Positions 28,328-38,072 are shown, numbered from the stretch's first letter. The stretch: 64,000 nucleotides of DNA from Shimia abyssi (GCF_003014475.1 NZ_PYGJ01000011.1:1-64000), one strand, 5' to 3'. Numbers and translations: made by a program. Notes: generated by a model from the sequence alone, not told the origin.

Positions 28328-28849
28328 ATGCCAACGTCTTATCAGGCACCTATGCGCAAAGATCAAACCGATACCCGCACCCGCAGTCAAAGTTCGGAAA
28401 CGAATACCAAATCCGAGCTGGCGACTGTTGGGCATATTCTGAAAGGCAAAGGTAGGGATGTCTTTGCAATCAGGCCACAAGAAACGCTTAAGAACGCGGT
28501 GGATGCGTTAAAGGATAAGGGCATCGGTGCGCTGATGGTGACAGACGCAAATGGCGCGCTGTGCGGGATTTTGTCGGAACGCGACATCGTGCGGAAGCTG
28601 GCCGACACGCCAGGGCAGACATTGCCGCAGTTGGTGGGTGACGTGATGACCCAGAATGTAGAGACATGTACCCCCGAGGAACCGTTGGTGTCAGTTCTGA
28701 AACGCATGACAGCCGGGCGGTTCCGGCACATGCCGGTAGTCAGCGACACGGGCCTTTTGGGTATGGTGACAATCGGAGACGTGATCAATTTCCGCCTGAC
28801 TGAGCTGGAACATGAAGCGCTTCAGTTGAAGCAGCTGATTGTAGGCTGA
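28328..28849 (+). CDS. Tandem CBS-domain protein
   Basis: 173 aa. A polar tail of about 30 residues is followed by two CBS domains (about 36-95 and 100-165), each with the nucleotide-contact pattern (GALCGILSERDIVRKL; RHMPVVSDTGLLGMVTIGDVI). Stand-alone CBS pairs bind adenine nucleotides and regulate partners; no partner is encoded beside it. ATG 28328 has GGGAGG at 28311-28316; an ATG at 28352 is less well placed. Confidence 0.87.
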   Translation: MPTSYQAPMRKDQTDTRTRSQSSETNTKSELATVGHILKGKGRDVFAIRPQETLKNAVDALKDKGIGALMVTDANGALCGILSERDIVRKLADTPGQTLPQLVGDVMTQNVETCTPEEPLVSVLKRMTAGRFRHMPVVSDTGLLGMVTIGDVINFRLTELEHEALQLKQLIVG

Positions 28850-29013
28850 CGTCAGCAGAAATCTGCTCTGTTGCGGTCATTTGGTGAGAACGGCGGTGTG
28901 CTTTTCCCGCGAGGATTTTGCGCGTGTTTCTCTGGTTGTGTGTGGGTACTGTGAGTATTGTGCGTCGTGCAGGAAGGGCGGATGAATATTTTGAACTATT
29001 CACAGAATCGCCG

Positions 29014-29040
29014 TTGACACTCCCTTGAGGCAGGTCTAAA
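29014..29040 (+). promoter_or_regulatory. Probable promoter of tRNA-Leu
   Basis: A perfect -35 TTGACA at 29014-29019 and a weaker -10 TCTAAA at 29035-29040 (15-nt spacer) lie about 20 nt before the mature tRNA 5' end. The short spacer lowers confidence in the exact -10. Confidence 0.6.
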
Positions 29041-29060
29041 TCCCAGCCTCACCAACCCGT

Positions 29061-29147
29061 GCCCAGATGGCGGAATTGGTAGACGCGCTAGCTTCAGGTG
29101 CTAGTGTCCGTATGGACGTGGAGGTTCGAGTCCTCTTCTGGGCACCA
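29061..29147 (+). tRNA. tRNA-Leu (anticodon CAG)
   Basis: 87 nt including encoded CCA (29145-29147). The acceptor stem GCCCAGA pairs with TCTGGGC (29137-29143), and the anticodon stem CTAGC/GCTAG encloses TTCAGGT, giving anticodon CAG for codon CUG. A long variable arm and GGTTCGAGTCC T-arm confirm a class II leucine tRNA. No integrated element or duplicated 3' end is seen next to it within the window. Confidence 0.97.
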
Positions 29148-29227
29148 AAATTTTTCGACAATTTTGATGACTTGAAGTTGGTCAAGGGACATTCTTTTGG
29201 GAGCACCCGGGCATTATTGAGTTTGCT

Positions 29228-30094
29228 TTAGGCCGCGCCTTGAAGCCACGCCATTACATTCTCGGTTTCGCGGCGAGCGCGGTTGCCCGATCCGGTCTCC
29301 ACGAAATAGCCGTGAGTTGGGGTTATTTGCTCGTCAAAAAGCCGCACGACGCGGCCTTCTCGCAAGTCCTGATCAATCAGCGGGAGCCACCCGACAATCG
29401 CGCCTTGCCCTTCTGTGGCACCTCGAATAAGGGCATTGGCGTCTTGAAACAATGGACCTCGAAGAGGCATTGGCACACGTACGCCCATGGCATCGAACCA
29501 ATCTAGCCAACCCCAATGATCCCTTTGGTGCAAGAGTGGCAATCCCAGGAGATCTTTGGGAGACTCGACGGCGCCAAACCTTGCCATGAACTCCTCACTC
29601 GCGATTGCCACAGGGTTTAGTTCCAGAAGTTTAATGGCATCCTTTGGCATTGAGGCGGTACGCTCCCAGCGAATGACAATGTCTACTCCGGACTGATCAA
29701 TGGCGCCGGGTTGATAAGAAGGGACCACCTCAAGCTCAATATCTGAGTGTGCTTCCCAGAAGTCGCTGAGACGGGGCATCAGCCACCGAGCTGTGAAAAT
29801 CGGGCCTGCCGCAAGGCGTACGGCCTTGCGGGACGTTCTGCGTAATGTTTGAACAGCATCATCGAGTATTCCAAAGGCCTTGGCCGTGGACTCGGCCAGT
29901 CGCCTGCCATCTTCGGTTAGAACGACGTCGCGCCCAGCGCGTTCAAACAGTTTGACGCCCAGTTGATCCTCTAATCCGCGGATGTGGTGGCTTATGGCCG
30001 TCGGCGTGACTGAGAGTGTTGCTGCGGCAGCACGAAAACTACCCTGCATGGCGGCAGCGTCAAAGGCTCGAAGCGCGGGGAGTGAATAGTTCAT
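29228..30094 (-). CDS. LysR-family transcriptional regulator, GcvA-like
   Basis: 288 aa. The N-terminal winged HTH (LPALRAFDAAAMQGSFRAAAATLSV, TPTAISHHIRGLEDQLGVKLF) is that of the GcvA/AmpR subgroup, and a type 2 periplasmic-binding effector domain follows. It is divergent from the MttB-like operon with a 107-nt gap containing a T-N11-A site (30104-30124), so it most likely controls that operon and itself. The effector is expected to be the catabolic substrate or an intermediate. Confidence 0.9.
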   Translation of the reverse strand: MNYSLPALRAFDAAAMQGSFRAAAATLSVTPTAISHHIRGLEDQLGVKLFERAGRDVVLTEDGRRLAESTAKAFGILDDAVQTLRRTSRKAVRLAAGPIFTARWLMPRLSDFWEAHSDIELEVVPSYQPGAIDQSGVDIVIRWERTASMPKDAIKLLELNPVAIASEEFMARFGAVESPKDLLGLPLLHQRDHWGWLDWFDAMGVRVPMPLRGPLFQDANALIRGATEGQGAIVGWLPLIDQDLREGRVVRLFDEQITPTHGYFVETGSGNRARRETENVMAWLQGAA

Positions 30095-30103
30095 GATGGC
30101 CTA

Positions 30104-30124
30104 TAGATAAGTTTTGCTCATCTA
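30104..30124. promoter_or_regulatory. LysR-type T-N11-A binding site
   Basis: TAGAT (30104-30108) and ATCTA (30120-30124) form an inverted repeat separated by exactly 11 nt, the arrangement used by LysR regulators. It lies 10 nt upstream of the regulator start and 78 nt before the MttB-like gene. Assignment to the adjacent LysR is inferred. Confidence 0.65.
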
Positions 30125-30201
30125 ATGCTGAGAAAATCGCCTTTGTAAACAAGCATTCTTTTTGGGATGCTCCGCCAAATATCAAATTGAGCTCATGAGA
30201 C

Positions 30202-31746
30202 ATGTCAAAACCATCGAAACGGCGCGGTCGCGAAGGCCGCATGAAGCAGGCGGCGGCGCCTGACCCCAGCCCACCTGTTTGGCCCGGGGTCATGGGGGGA
30301 CGTCTTAAGCCTCTTTCCAGCGAAGAGGTGGCATTGGTGGAAGAAGCCATGTTCACGTTGTTGGAGACTTTGGGGCTTAGCCAAGCGATCCCCTCGATGC
30401 AGAAAAAAGTCGTGGCCGCAGGTGGATCGATGACGGCAGATGGCCGTCTTCTCTTTCCACGAGCACTTGTCAAAAAGGCAATTGCGGAAGCGAAGCGCGA
30501 TTTCACGCTATGTGGGCAGGTGTCTGAGCGGGACCTGTGTTTGGAAAAGGCGCGTGTGCATATGTCGACAGGCGGGGCGGCACCCGGTGTGTTTGATATG
30601 GATTCGGGTGAATATCGACCTGCGACTCTGGCCGATCTCTATGACGCGGCGCGGTTGGTGGATTGCATGGAAAACATCCACCATTTTAGCCGCCCGGTTG
30701 TGGCGCGCGATGTCGAAGACAATGCCTTGATGGACATTAATACGGCGTATGCCTGTCTGGCGGGTACGTCCAAGCACGTATCGATTTCGATCACCGAGCC
30801 GCAGAATGTGCCTGCAATTGCCGAGCTTTGTTATGCGATCGCTGGAGGTGAGGAGGCGTTTCGGGCGCGACCGTTTTTGACGGTTATGGTGTGCCACGTC
30901 GTGCCGCCGATGCGATTTGCCGAAGAAGCGTGTGAAGTTTTGGAAGCGGCAATCAACGCGGGTTTTCCAGTTCAGTTGATCAGCGCGGGGCAGGCCGGCG
31001 CGACAAGTCCGGCGACGATTGCCGGATCGCTGGTGCAGGCGGTTGCGGAAACGTTGGCCGGATTGGTGTTTGCGCGTCTGATTGACCCTGAGGCCAAGGC
31101 CATTTTTGCACCCAAGCCATTGGTTGCTGACTTGCGGACCGGGTCGATGTCGGGTGGCGGCGGTGAACAGGCCATTCTTATGGCGGCTGCGGCCCAGATG
31201 GGACGGCATTTTGATCTGCCGACGTCGTCCATTGCCGGAATTACCGATGCTAAGACGCTAGACGCGCAATATGGCGCAGAGAAGAGTTTGGCGGTGGCTA
31301 TGGCGGCTCATGCTGGATCAAACATTGTAACTCAGGCGGCCGGAATTCACGCCAGTTTGCTGGGCGTTTCGTTGCAGGGCTATGTCAGTGATAACGATCT
31401 GCTTGGAAACATCTTGCGCACGGTGCGAGGTGTCGAGGCGACGCCAGAGAACATTGCTGCAGATGTGATCGCGCAGGTGTGCTTGGGGCCGGGGCATTAC
31501 CTGGGGGAAAAGCACACGTTTAACCGCATGAAATCAGACTATTTTTACCCCCATATCGGTGATCGGCGTACGCCCACTGAATGGCACGAAGACGGCTCAA
31601 AGGATGTCGGCGAGGTGGCCAAGGAAAAGGCCAAAGAGTTGTTGAGCGAGTATTTTCCGACTCACCTTTCTGACGAGGTTGATCAGGTTCTACGGGACCG
31701 ATTTGATATTCAGCTCAGCCGGGCTCAAATTGGGCGAAGCGTATGA
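30202..31746 (+). CDS. MttB-superfamily methyltransferase (non-pyrrolysine)
   Basis: 514 aa. Family features include HMSTGGAAPGVFDMDSGEYR, KHVSISITEP and SMSGGGGEQAIL, with a C-terminal PHIGDRRTPTEWHEDGS segment. The frame contains no internal amber, so this is the non-pyrrolysine branch, members of which demethylate betaine-type quaternary amines in anaerobes. No corrinoid protein (MttC type) or RamA-like gene is nearby, as is common for homologues in aerobic Rhodobacterales, so the methyl acceptor is unclear. It is the first gene of a five-gene operon and overlaps the aminotransferase by 4 nt (ATGA). Confidence 0.87.
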   Translation: MSKPSKRRGREGRMKQAAAPDPSPPVWPGVMGGRLKPLSSEEVALVEEAMFTLLETLGLSQAIPSMQKKVVAAGGSMTADGRLLFPRALVKKAIAEAKRDFTLCGQVSERDLCLEKARVHMSTGGAAPGVFDMDSGEYRPATLADLYDAARLVDCMENIHHFSRPVVARDVEDNALMDINTAYACLAGTSKHVSISITEPQNVPAIAELCYAIAGGEEAFRARPFLTVMVCHVVPPMRFAEEACEVLEAAINAGFPVQLISAGQAGATSPATIAGSLVQAVAETLAGLVFARLIDPEAKAIFAPKPLVADLRTGSMSGGGGEQAILMAAAAQMGRHFDLPTSSIAGITDAKTLDAQYGAEKSLAVAMAAHAGSNIVTQAAGIHASLLGVSLQGYVSDNDLLGNILRTVRGVEATPENIAADVIAQVCLGPGHYLGEKHTFNRMKSDYFYPHIGDRRTPTEWHEDGSKDVGEVAKEKAKELLSEYFPTHLSDEVDQVLRDRFDIQLSRAQIGRSV

Positions 31747-33032
31747 CCAGCCAAATACTTTCTGAACAAGCCCGTGCAGCGTTGCCCGGCGGAGTTAGTC
31801 ATGAGTTGCGCTATCGCGCGCCGCATCCGGTTTTCATTGACCGCGCTAAAGGCGCCGAGAAATGGGATGTGGACGGCAAGAGATATCTAGATTTCAAGAT
31901 GGGTAGTGCGAGCCAGATGCTGGGTCATTGCCACCCTGAAATCGTGCAGGCGGTACAGAGACAAGCCGAGCGTTCGATCTTTAGCGCGGATTGTCATGTA
32001 CTGGAAACGGAATGGGCTGAATGGGTAAACCGGCTTTACCCGTCGGCAGAGCGGGCGCGATTTACATCGTCTGGCACCGAGGCGACGATGCTTGCCATTC
32101 GGTTGGCGCGCGCGTGGTCTGGCAAGGACCGGGTTTTGCGTGTGGATGGGCATTTCCATGGGTGGCACGATCATGCGCTTAAGGGTGCAAAACCCGGAAG
32201 TGATACAACACCTAGTCTGGGCATACCGCAGGCCATTAATGAATTGATCGATGTGTGTGCGGCGGAACCCGATGCGATGCAAAAGGCATTGGAAGATGAG
32301 CGTATTGGCACGGTCATCATTGAAGCGTCGGGAGCAAATTACGGCTGTGTTCCATTGGCAACTGACACGCTACGTGCATTGCACGATGTGGCCCGAGCAG
32401 CTGGGGTAGTTCTAATCTTTGATGAGATCATCACTGGTTTTCGTTGGTCGCCTGGTGGACGGCAAGCGCGGGATGGGATTGTGCCGGACCTGACAACGCT
32501 GGCCAAGGTCGTGACAGGTGGTCTGCCCGGCGGTGCTGTGTGCGGTCGCGCGGATATCATGGAGTTGATGAGCAACGCCACCAAACGGAACGGGATTGCC
32601 CCGGCAGTCAGTCACAAGGGCACGTTTAACGGTTCGCCCCTCGTTGCGGCGGCGGCCTGTGCGGCCATGCCTATTTTGGCAACTGGTGAAATTCAGGCGC
32701 AGGCGGATGCGATGGCGGACCGGATGCGCGCCGGTATGAACACAGCAATGGCAGATGCAGGAATTGTAGGATTGGCCTATGGCGACAGTTCGATTTTTCA
32801 CATCCATTTCGGACGCGACACTATTGATGGGATGACACCTGCTCAGATACGCAGTTTGCCACCCGTGCAGGTCAAAGCCTATCGCGATGGGATGTTGCAT
32901 CGGGGCGTCGATATGATGGCGTATACGTCCGGCCTTACCAGTGGTGCCCATACACCTGAGTTGATCGACGAGGCGCTGGACGCGTTTCGCGCAACACTTG
33001 CAGACATGATCCGAGACGGGGTTCTAAAATGA
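31743..33032 (+). CDS. Class III PLP aminotransferase (glutamate-1-semialdehyde aminomutase-like)
   Basis: 429 aa. TSSGTEATMLAIRLAR binds the PLP phosphate, VVLIFDEIITGFR has the pyridine-N Asp, and the Schiff-base Lys is K255 in LTTLAKVVTGGLPGG. It resembles HemL/GSA-aminomutase but its operon context is catabolic. It may transaminate an amino-acid product of demethylation (inference). Its start overlaps the MttB-like stop by 4 nt and its stop overlaps the next start by 4 nt. Confidence 0.88.
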   Translation: MTSQILSEQARAALPGGVSHELRYRAPHPVFIDRAKGAEKWDVDGKRYLDFKMGSASQMLGHCHPEIVQAVQRQAERSIFSADCHVLETEWAEWVNRLYPSAERARFTSSGTEATMLAIRLARAWSGKDRVLRVDGHFHGWHDHALKGAKPGSDTTPSLGIPQAINELIDVCAAEPDAMQKALEDERIGTVIIEASGANYGCVPLATDTLRALHDVARAAGVVLIFDEIITGFRWSPGGRQARDGIVPDLTTLAKVVTGGLPGGAVCGRADIMELMSNATKRNGIAPAVSHKGTFNGSPLVAAAACAAMPILATGEIQAQADAMADRMRAGMNTAMADAGIVGLAYGDSSIFHIHFGRDTIDGMTPAQIRSLPPVQVKAYRDGMLHRGVDMMAYTSGLTSGAHTPELIDEALDAFRATLADMIRDGVLK

Positions 33033-35464
33033 CTTTGCCTGACACAGCCCGCACCGTCATTATTGGCGGCGGCGTAATTGGCTGTTCTATAGCTTATCAC
33101 TTGGCTCGTGAGGGTCGCAAAGACATCGTTGTGCTGGAGCGGTCCAAACTGACTTCTGGTACAACATGGCACGCCGCCGGGTTGGTTCGGCGTTTGCGGC
33201 CGTCGGCGACGCTGACTAAGCTGATCAACTATTCGATTGACCTTTACGGCGAGTTGGAAGTCGAGACCGGACAGGCCACTGGCTGGACGCAAACAGGTTC
33301 GCTGACATTGGCAACCAATCAGGATCGATTGACCAATATCAAACGGCAAGTGTCTTTGGGGCGCGCCTTTGGGTTGGAAGCTGAGGTGGTTGACGCGAAA
33401 CGCACGCAGGAGCTTTGGCCGCTTCTTAAGACAGACGATGTGATTGGTGCGGTCTGGTCGCCCTCGGACGGCCGTGTGAACCCGTCAGACGTGGCGCTGG
33501 CATTGTCGAAAGGCGCGCGGGCGCGGGGCGTTCAGATTTTCGAAGACACGGCCGTGACAGGATTGCAGAAAAAGGGTGGACGGATATCAGGGGTAGAAGT
33601 GGGCGATCATGTCATCCAAGCGGATGAGGTGGTGATCGCCTGTGGTCTTTGGTCACGCGACGTTGCCGAGATGGCCGGGGCGCATATGCCGCTTTATGCG
33701 TGTGAGCATTTCTACATTCTGACGAAGCCGCTGGAAGAAGTGCAGGCGTTGGGCAAGGGTGTCCACCTGCCGACGTTGAACGATCAGGATGCTTATCTGT
33801 ATGCCCGAGACGATGTCGAAGGGTTGTTGGTTGGCTGCTTTGAGCCTCATGCAAAAGGGTTGCCGATGAGCCGGTTGCCCAGAGATTTCTCGTTTGACCT
33901 GCTGGACGAGGACTGGGACCATTTTATGCCGATGATGGAGAATGCGCTGGAGCGCATTCCAGCGTTGGAAAAAGCCGAAGTGCGGATGCTTCTGAATGGA
34001 CCGGAGAGCTTCACCTTGGACAGTCAGTTCATGTTGGGTGAAAGCCCAGAGGTGCCCGGGCTTTTCCTGATGGGTGGCATGAACTCGACTGGGATTGCGC
34101 TGGCGGGTGGCGCGGGAAAGGCGATGGCCGAATGGATCATAGCGGGCGAGCCGACAATGGAACTGAACGAAGCGGATATACGCCGTTTCAGCCCTGAGAT
34201 GAATGTTCTAGGAGCGCTGGAAGCGCGTATTCCGGAAGTCTTGGGTCGACATTATGATAACCCCTTTCCGGGTCGCTCGATGGAGACAGCGCGTGGTCAA
34301 CGACGTTCTCCGATCCACGCAGGTCTTGTGACGGCGGGCGCCCGGTTTGAAAGTCGGGGCGGCTGGGAGCGGGCTGTACATTTTGGCGGACACGCTGCGC
34401 ATTTGCCGTTGACGTTTGGTGCGCCGCAGTGGCGCGAACAAGTGGGTCAAGAAGTTGACGCCTGCCGCGTCGGCGCCGCCATTCTGGACCAGAGCGCCTT
34501 TGGCAAGATCATGGTCCAAGGGCCGGATGCCAGCGCATTCCTGAACCGGCTGTGTGCTGCACAGATGGATATCGCTGAGGGGCGCATTGCTTACTCCCAG
34601 ATTCTGAATGATCGTGGTGGCGTGGAAAGCGACATCACAGTGCAGCGCCATGGGCCAGAAACGTATCTGATGATTGTGGGTACAGGCGAAGTCGTGCGTG
34701 ATCTTAAGCGTATGCGTGAGACCAAGGGTGATTATCGCGTCGAATTCACAGATGTCACAAGTGGTTATGCGGTGCTTGGGTTGGCGGGAGCCAAAGCCCG
34801 CGAAACGCTGCAGGCCACCACGAACAGCCCAGTTCCAAACTTGAAGCGGTTTCAATTCGCTCCCATTGAAATCGGCTTGGCGCGGGGCTGGGCTGGCCGA
34901 CTGGGCTTTACGGGTGAAGAGGGGTATGAGCTTTATATTCCCGCAGACATGGCGATGGCCGCCTATGAGGCGCTTGTCGCGGCGGGCGCGAGCCATGCCG
35001 GGTTGTTTGCCAGTGGGTCTTTGCGCATTGAAAGTGGGTTCCGCGCCTTTGGGCACGAACTTAGCCCCGGCAACACGCCACAAGAGGCAGGTCTAGGCGC
35101 ATTTTGTGCCTTTGGGACCGGATTTGTCGGTGAAGAGGCGCTGAATGGGCACGCACCAGAGCGGCGCATTGTGTCGGTTCTATTTGATGATCCATCGGCT
35201 ATCCCTATCCATGATGAGCCAGTTTATTTTGGCGGGAAAGTTGTAGGTCAGATCACGTCGGCGGCATGGAGTTATCGGTTCGGTCGCTCGGTTGCGCTTG
35301 CCATGATCAACGTTCCCGCAGCCACGACACCCGAAGACTCGGGGGCACCATTGGGTCTGTTGGATGGGCGTGTTGTCGAAGGGTTTGAAATTGAAATCGC
35401 CTGTACGCGCTATGCGGCCAAGGCTTCGCTGAAACCCGCCAAAGAGGCGTTTGCACATGACTGA
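33029..35464 (+). CDS. FAD-dependent N-demethylating dehydrogenase with GcvT domain (DMGDH/sarcosine dehydrogenase type), copy 1
   Basis: 811 aa. The N-terminal DAO fold has VIIGGGVIGCSIAYHLA (residues 9-25) and LTSGTTWHAAGL, whose His is the covalent FAD attachment point in dimethylglycine and sarcosine dehydrogenases. An FAO_M linker and a C-terminal aminomethyltransferase (GcvT) domain (about 430-811) follow; the latter passes formaldehyde-level carbon to tetrahydrofolate. The expected reaction is oxidative removal of an N-methyl group giving methylene-THF. It overlaps both operon neighbours, so it is translationally coupled. Confidence 0.9.
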   Translation: MTLPDTARTVIIGGGVIGCSIAYHLAREGRKDIVVLERSKLTSGTTWHAAGLVRRLRPSATLTKLINYSIDLYGELEVETGQATGWTQTGSLTLATNQDRLTNIKRQVSLGRAFGLEAEVVDAKRTQELWPLLKTDDVIGAVWSPSDGRVNPSDVALALSKGARARGVQIFEDTAVTGLQKKGGRISGVEVGDHVIQADEVVIACGLWSRDVAEMAGAHMPLYACEHFYILTKPLEEVQALGKGVHLPTLNDQDAYLYARDDVEGLLVGCFEPHAKGLPMSRLPRDFSFDLLDEDWDHFMPMMENALERIPALEKAEVRMLLNGPESFTLDSQFMLGESPEVPGLFLMGGMNSTGIALAGGAGKAMAEWIIAGEPTMELNEADIRRFSPEMNVLGALEARIPEVLGRHYDNPFPGRSMETARGQRRSPIHAGLVTAGARFESRGGWERAVHFGGHAAHLPLTFGAPQWREQVGQEVDACRVGAAILDQSAFGKIMVQGPDASAFLNRLCAAQMDIAEGRIAYSQILNDRGGVESDITVQRHGPETYLMIVGTGEVVRDLKRMRETKGDYRVEFTDVTSGYAVLGLAGAKARETLQATTNSPVPNLKRFQFAPIEIGLARGWAGRLGFTGEEGYELYIPADMAMAAYEALVAAGASHAGLFASGSLRIESGFRAFGHELSPGNTPQEAGLGAFCAFGTGFVGEEALNGHAPERRIVSVLFDDPSAIPIHDEPVYFGGKVVGQITSAAWSYRFGRSVALAMINVPAATTPEDSGAPLGLLDGRVVEGFEIEIACTRYAAKASLKPAKEAFAHD

Positions 35465-37868
35465 TACTACGCGCACCACGCAAGTCGCCATTATTGGTGG
35501 TGGGATTATGGGCGTTGCAGCCCAGTTCCAGCTGGCCGAGAATGGTTGGACGGACACCATTCTGTTTGAGAAAGCGGAACTGACCAGTGGGTCAACTTGG
35601 CACGCCGCCGGGCAGATCGCCCACGCGGTCGGATCCCGTTTAGCCGGATGGATCAACAAGACGTCGATCGAGACCTACAAGCGAGTCGAGAAGGAAACCG
35701 GCCAGTCGATTGGTTGGCACGAGGTTGGTGGATTTCGCATCGCAACTACGGATGACGAAGTCGACTGGATGAAGTCTATCATGGGTGTTGGCCGCTTGCT
35801 GGACCTTCCAATGGAATTGGTTGGGCCAGAAGAAGTAGCTGCAGGAAACCCATTTTACAAAGTCGATGACGTTAAGGCGGCTGTGCGTACGTTTAAGGAC
35901 GGTCATATCGATCCATCCTCGGTGACAATGGCGCTGGCCGCGGCGACACGCGCGAGCGGGGCCAAAATTGAGCGTCACAATCAGGTGACGGGCGCGTCGC
36001 GCAAGGGCGATATGTGGCTGTTAAAAACCGAAAAAGGAGATGTTCTGGCCGAACATGTTGTGATTGCGGCTGGTTCCTATGCCAATCAGGTGGGCGAATG
36101 GTTCGGCTTGAAAATACCATCGGTCAGCTGTCTGCACCATTATCTGGTCACGGACACGGTGCCAGAGTTTCTCGATCGCCCCGAGCTTCCTGTGATGCGT
36201 GATAATTCCTTTGGGGGGTATATCCGGCAGGAGCAGAAATCAGGGTTAATCGGTATTTATGAGGGGCATGTTTGCCCGACGGTCTGGGAGATGCCAAAGG
36301 GCGCGCCCTGGGCTGCTGAAAACGAGCTTTTTGAGGCGGATTATGACTCGATTGGCGACTTTTTGATGGTTGCACTAGAGAAAATGCCGGTGCTTGCTGA
36401 GTTAGGTATCAAACGTGTGGTGCGGGGCGCGATTACGCACACACCGGACGGCGGTATGTTGGTTGGGCCTTCTGGCGCACCGAATGTTTGGTTGTCCTGT
36501 GGGTCGTCAATCGGGCTTGCGTGGGGCGGCGGAGCTGGCAAAGTTTTGGCCGACTGGATGGTGCATGGCGAAGCCGAGATCAACACACGTGGGTTCGATC
36601 CACGTCGGTACGGCAATTTTGCGACGGACCATTTTATCGTCGAGCGCACCAAAGACGAATTTATGCGTCGGCATGATACCCCATGTCCAGGCAAACAGTT
36701 CGAAAGCTTGCGGCCACTGAACCGCCACCCGCTTTATAATCGGCTCGCGGCAAAGGGAGCAGTATTTGGTGAGATCGCCGGGTGGGAGCGTCCGCGATAC
36801 TTTGGTGAAGTGGGTGAGGTGGAGCCGTTGGGCTGGGGCCATCAAGCATGGCATAAAAACGCGACCGCAGAAGCAAAAGCCACGCGGGAAGCTGCTGGGG
36901 TGATCGATCTTTGCGCATTTGCGCAGTTCGAGATCACTGGCAAGGATGCAGGCGCACTTTTAAACCGTCTTTCAGCCAACAAGCTACCCGCGAAACACGG
37001 TCGGATGACCCTGAACCACCTGTTGACCGAAAAGGGTCGGTTCGAAACGGAGATTACGATCTGGCGGATTGACGAGGATCGCTATTTCACGGGATCGCCC
37101 ATCGCACGGGCCGCGCCGGATTTTGCCTGGATCAAGTCGCATATCTGCGACGGAGAAGATGTACAGATGGTAAATCTGTCCCATGATTGGGGTATGCTGG
37201 CGCTCTCTGGACCTGCGTCTCGGACTATTCTGAAAGAATTGACCGACGCTGATCTCACCAAAGCGGCGTTTCCGTGGCTGTCGGGCCAGGAAATCAAAGT
37301 GGCTGGCATATCCTGTTATGCGCTGCGTGTTTCGTTTGTGGGCGAATTGGGATGGGAGCTTCACGCCCCGCTGGAACACATTTGTGCGCTTTACGATGCG
37401 TTGTTTGCGGCGGGTGAAAAGCACGGTCTTGTTGATCTGGGTTCCTATGCCTTTAACGGGATGCGCATGGAAAAGGCATACCGCGCGTCAGGGGAGCTGA
37501 CGACGGATGTTGGCCCGCTGGACGTTGGGTTGGACAGGTTTGTCGTAACAGAGGGTCGCGATTTTCTGGGTCAAGCCGCGTTGATGTCGCGTGATCCGAG
37601 TTGGGAGCTGTTCTATTGCGAATTGCACGCGGATGGTATCGACATTCACGGTGGCGAACCGGTTCTTTTGAATGGAAAACCAGTAGGTTTGACCACGTCG
37701 GGCGGTTATGGCTACACCGTGGGCAAGTCGCTGGGTTGGCTCTTTGTACGCAAGGGCACGCCGCAGGCCGGGTTGTCGGTGCAAATTTTGGATCAGCAAT
37801 ATCCGGTCTCTGTCCACGCAAACTCAATCTTTGACCCGCAGAACGCCCGTCCAAGGTCAGATGATTGA
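35457..37868 (+). CDS. FAD-dependent N-demethylating dehydrogenase with GcvT domain, copy 2
   Basis: 803 aa from ATG 35457; an in-frame TTG at 35451 is less likely. VAIIGGGIMGVAAQFQLA and LTSGSTWHAAGQ repeat the dinucleotide and covalent-FAD motifs of copy 1, and the same C-terminal GcvT domain follows (FVGELGWELHAP, LGSYAFNGMRMEKAYR). The two proteins are divergent paralogues, not a recent duplication. Having two suggests successive removal of two N-methyl groups or demethylation of two intermediates (inference). It overlaps copy 1 by 8 nt. Confidence 0.9.
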   Translation: MTDTTRTTQVAIIGGGIMGVAAQFQLAENGWTDTILFEKAELTSGSTWHAAGQIAHAVGSRLAGWINKTSIETYKRVEKETGQSIGWHEVGGFRIATTDDEVDWMKSIMGVGRLLDLPMELVGPEEVAAGNPFYKVDDVKAAVRTFKDGHIDPSSVTMALAAATRASGAKIERHNQVTGASRKGDMWLLKTEKGDVLAEHVVIAAGSYANQVGEWFGLKIPSVSCLHHYLVTDTVPEFLDRPELPVMRDNSFGGYIRQEQKSGLIGIYEGHVCPTVWEMPKGAPWAAENELFEADYDSIGDFLMVALEKMPVLAELGIKRVVRGAITHTPDGGMLVGPSGAPNVWLSCGSSIGLAWGGGAGKVLADWMVHGEAEINTRGFDPRRYGNFATDHFIVERTKDEFMRRHDTPCPGKQFESLRPLNRHPLYNRLAAKGAVFGEIAGWERPRYFGEVGEVEPLGWGHQAWHKNATAEAKATREAAGVIDLCAFAQFEITGKDAGALLNRLSANKLPAKHGRMTLNHLLTEKGRFETEITIWRIDEDRYFTGSPIARAAPDFAWIKSHICDGEDVQMVNLSHDWGMLALSGPASRTILKELTDADLTKAAFPWLSGQEIKVAGISCYALRVSFVGELGWELHAPLEHICALYDALFAAGEKHGLVDLGSYAFNGMRMEKAYRASGELTTDVGPLDVGLDRFVVTEGRDFLGQAALMSRDPSWELFYCELHADGIDIHGGEPVLLNGKPVGLTTSGGYGYTVGKSLGWLFVRKGTPQAGLSVQILDQQYPVSVHANSIFDPQNARPRSDD

Positions 37869-38070
37869 GATGACGGACGTTAAGGCCACAAAAAGTGGAG
37901 AACTGACTGTCCACCCGGCTGCGCAAAACAAAACACATTGGGCTGGCAAGGCTGTGGATGGCCGATTTGTTGGCGAAAACAGAGGGTTGGCTGTGCTCCA
38001 GTCACCAAAATGGATGACCAGCGGCAAGGACGGGGATCCTTTGCAGCGGTGCCCGAAAAAGAGGAAATAA
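37861..38070 (+). CDS. Possible 69-aa coupling ORF, unknown
   Basis: An open frame from ATG 37861 (or 37870) overlaps the previous stop and ends in TAA overlapping the next start (TAATG). The product is hydrophilic, basic at its end (CPKKRK), and has no recognisable domain. The position suggests translational coupling, but it may be only an operon spacer of about 200 nt. GAGG just before its stop serves the next gene. Confidence 0.3.
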   Translation: MIEMTDVKATKSGELTVHPAAQNKTHWAGKAVDGRFVGENRGLAVLQSPKWMTSGKDGDPLQRCPKKRK

Positions 38071-38072
38071 TG

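Noticed and set aside
29061-30094. Integrated element at tRNA-Leu
   Set aside because: No integrase and no repeat of the tRNA 3' end were found downstream; the neighbouring genes look chromosomal.
30202-31746. Pyrrolysine-containing MttB
   Set aside because: The frame is open over 514 codons without an internal amber and there are no pyl genes in the window.
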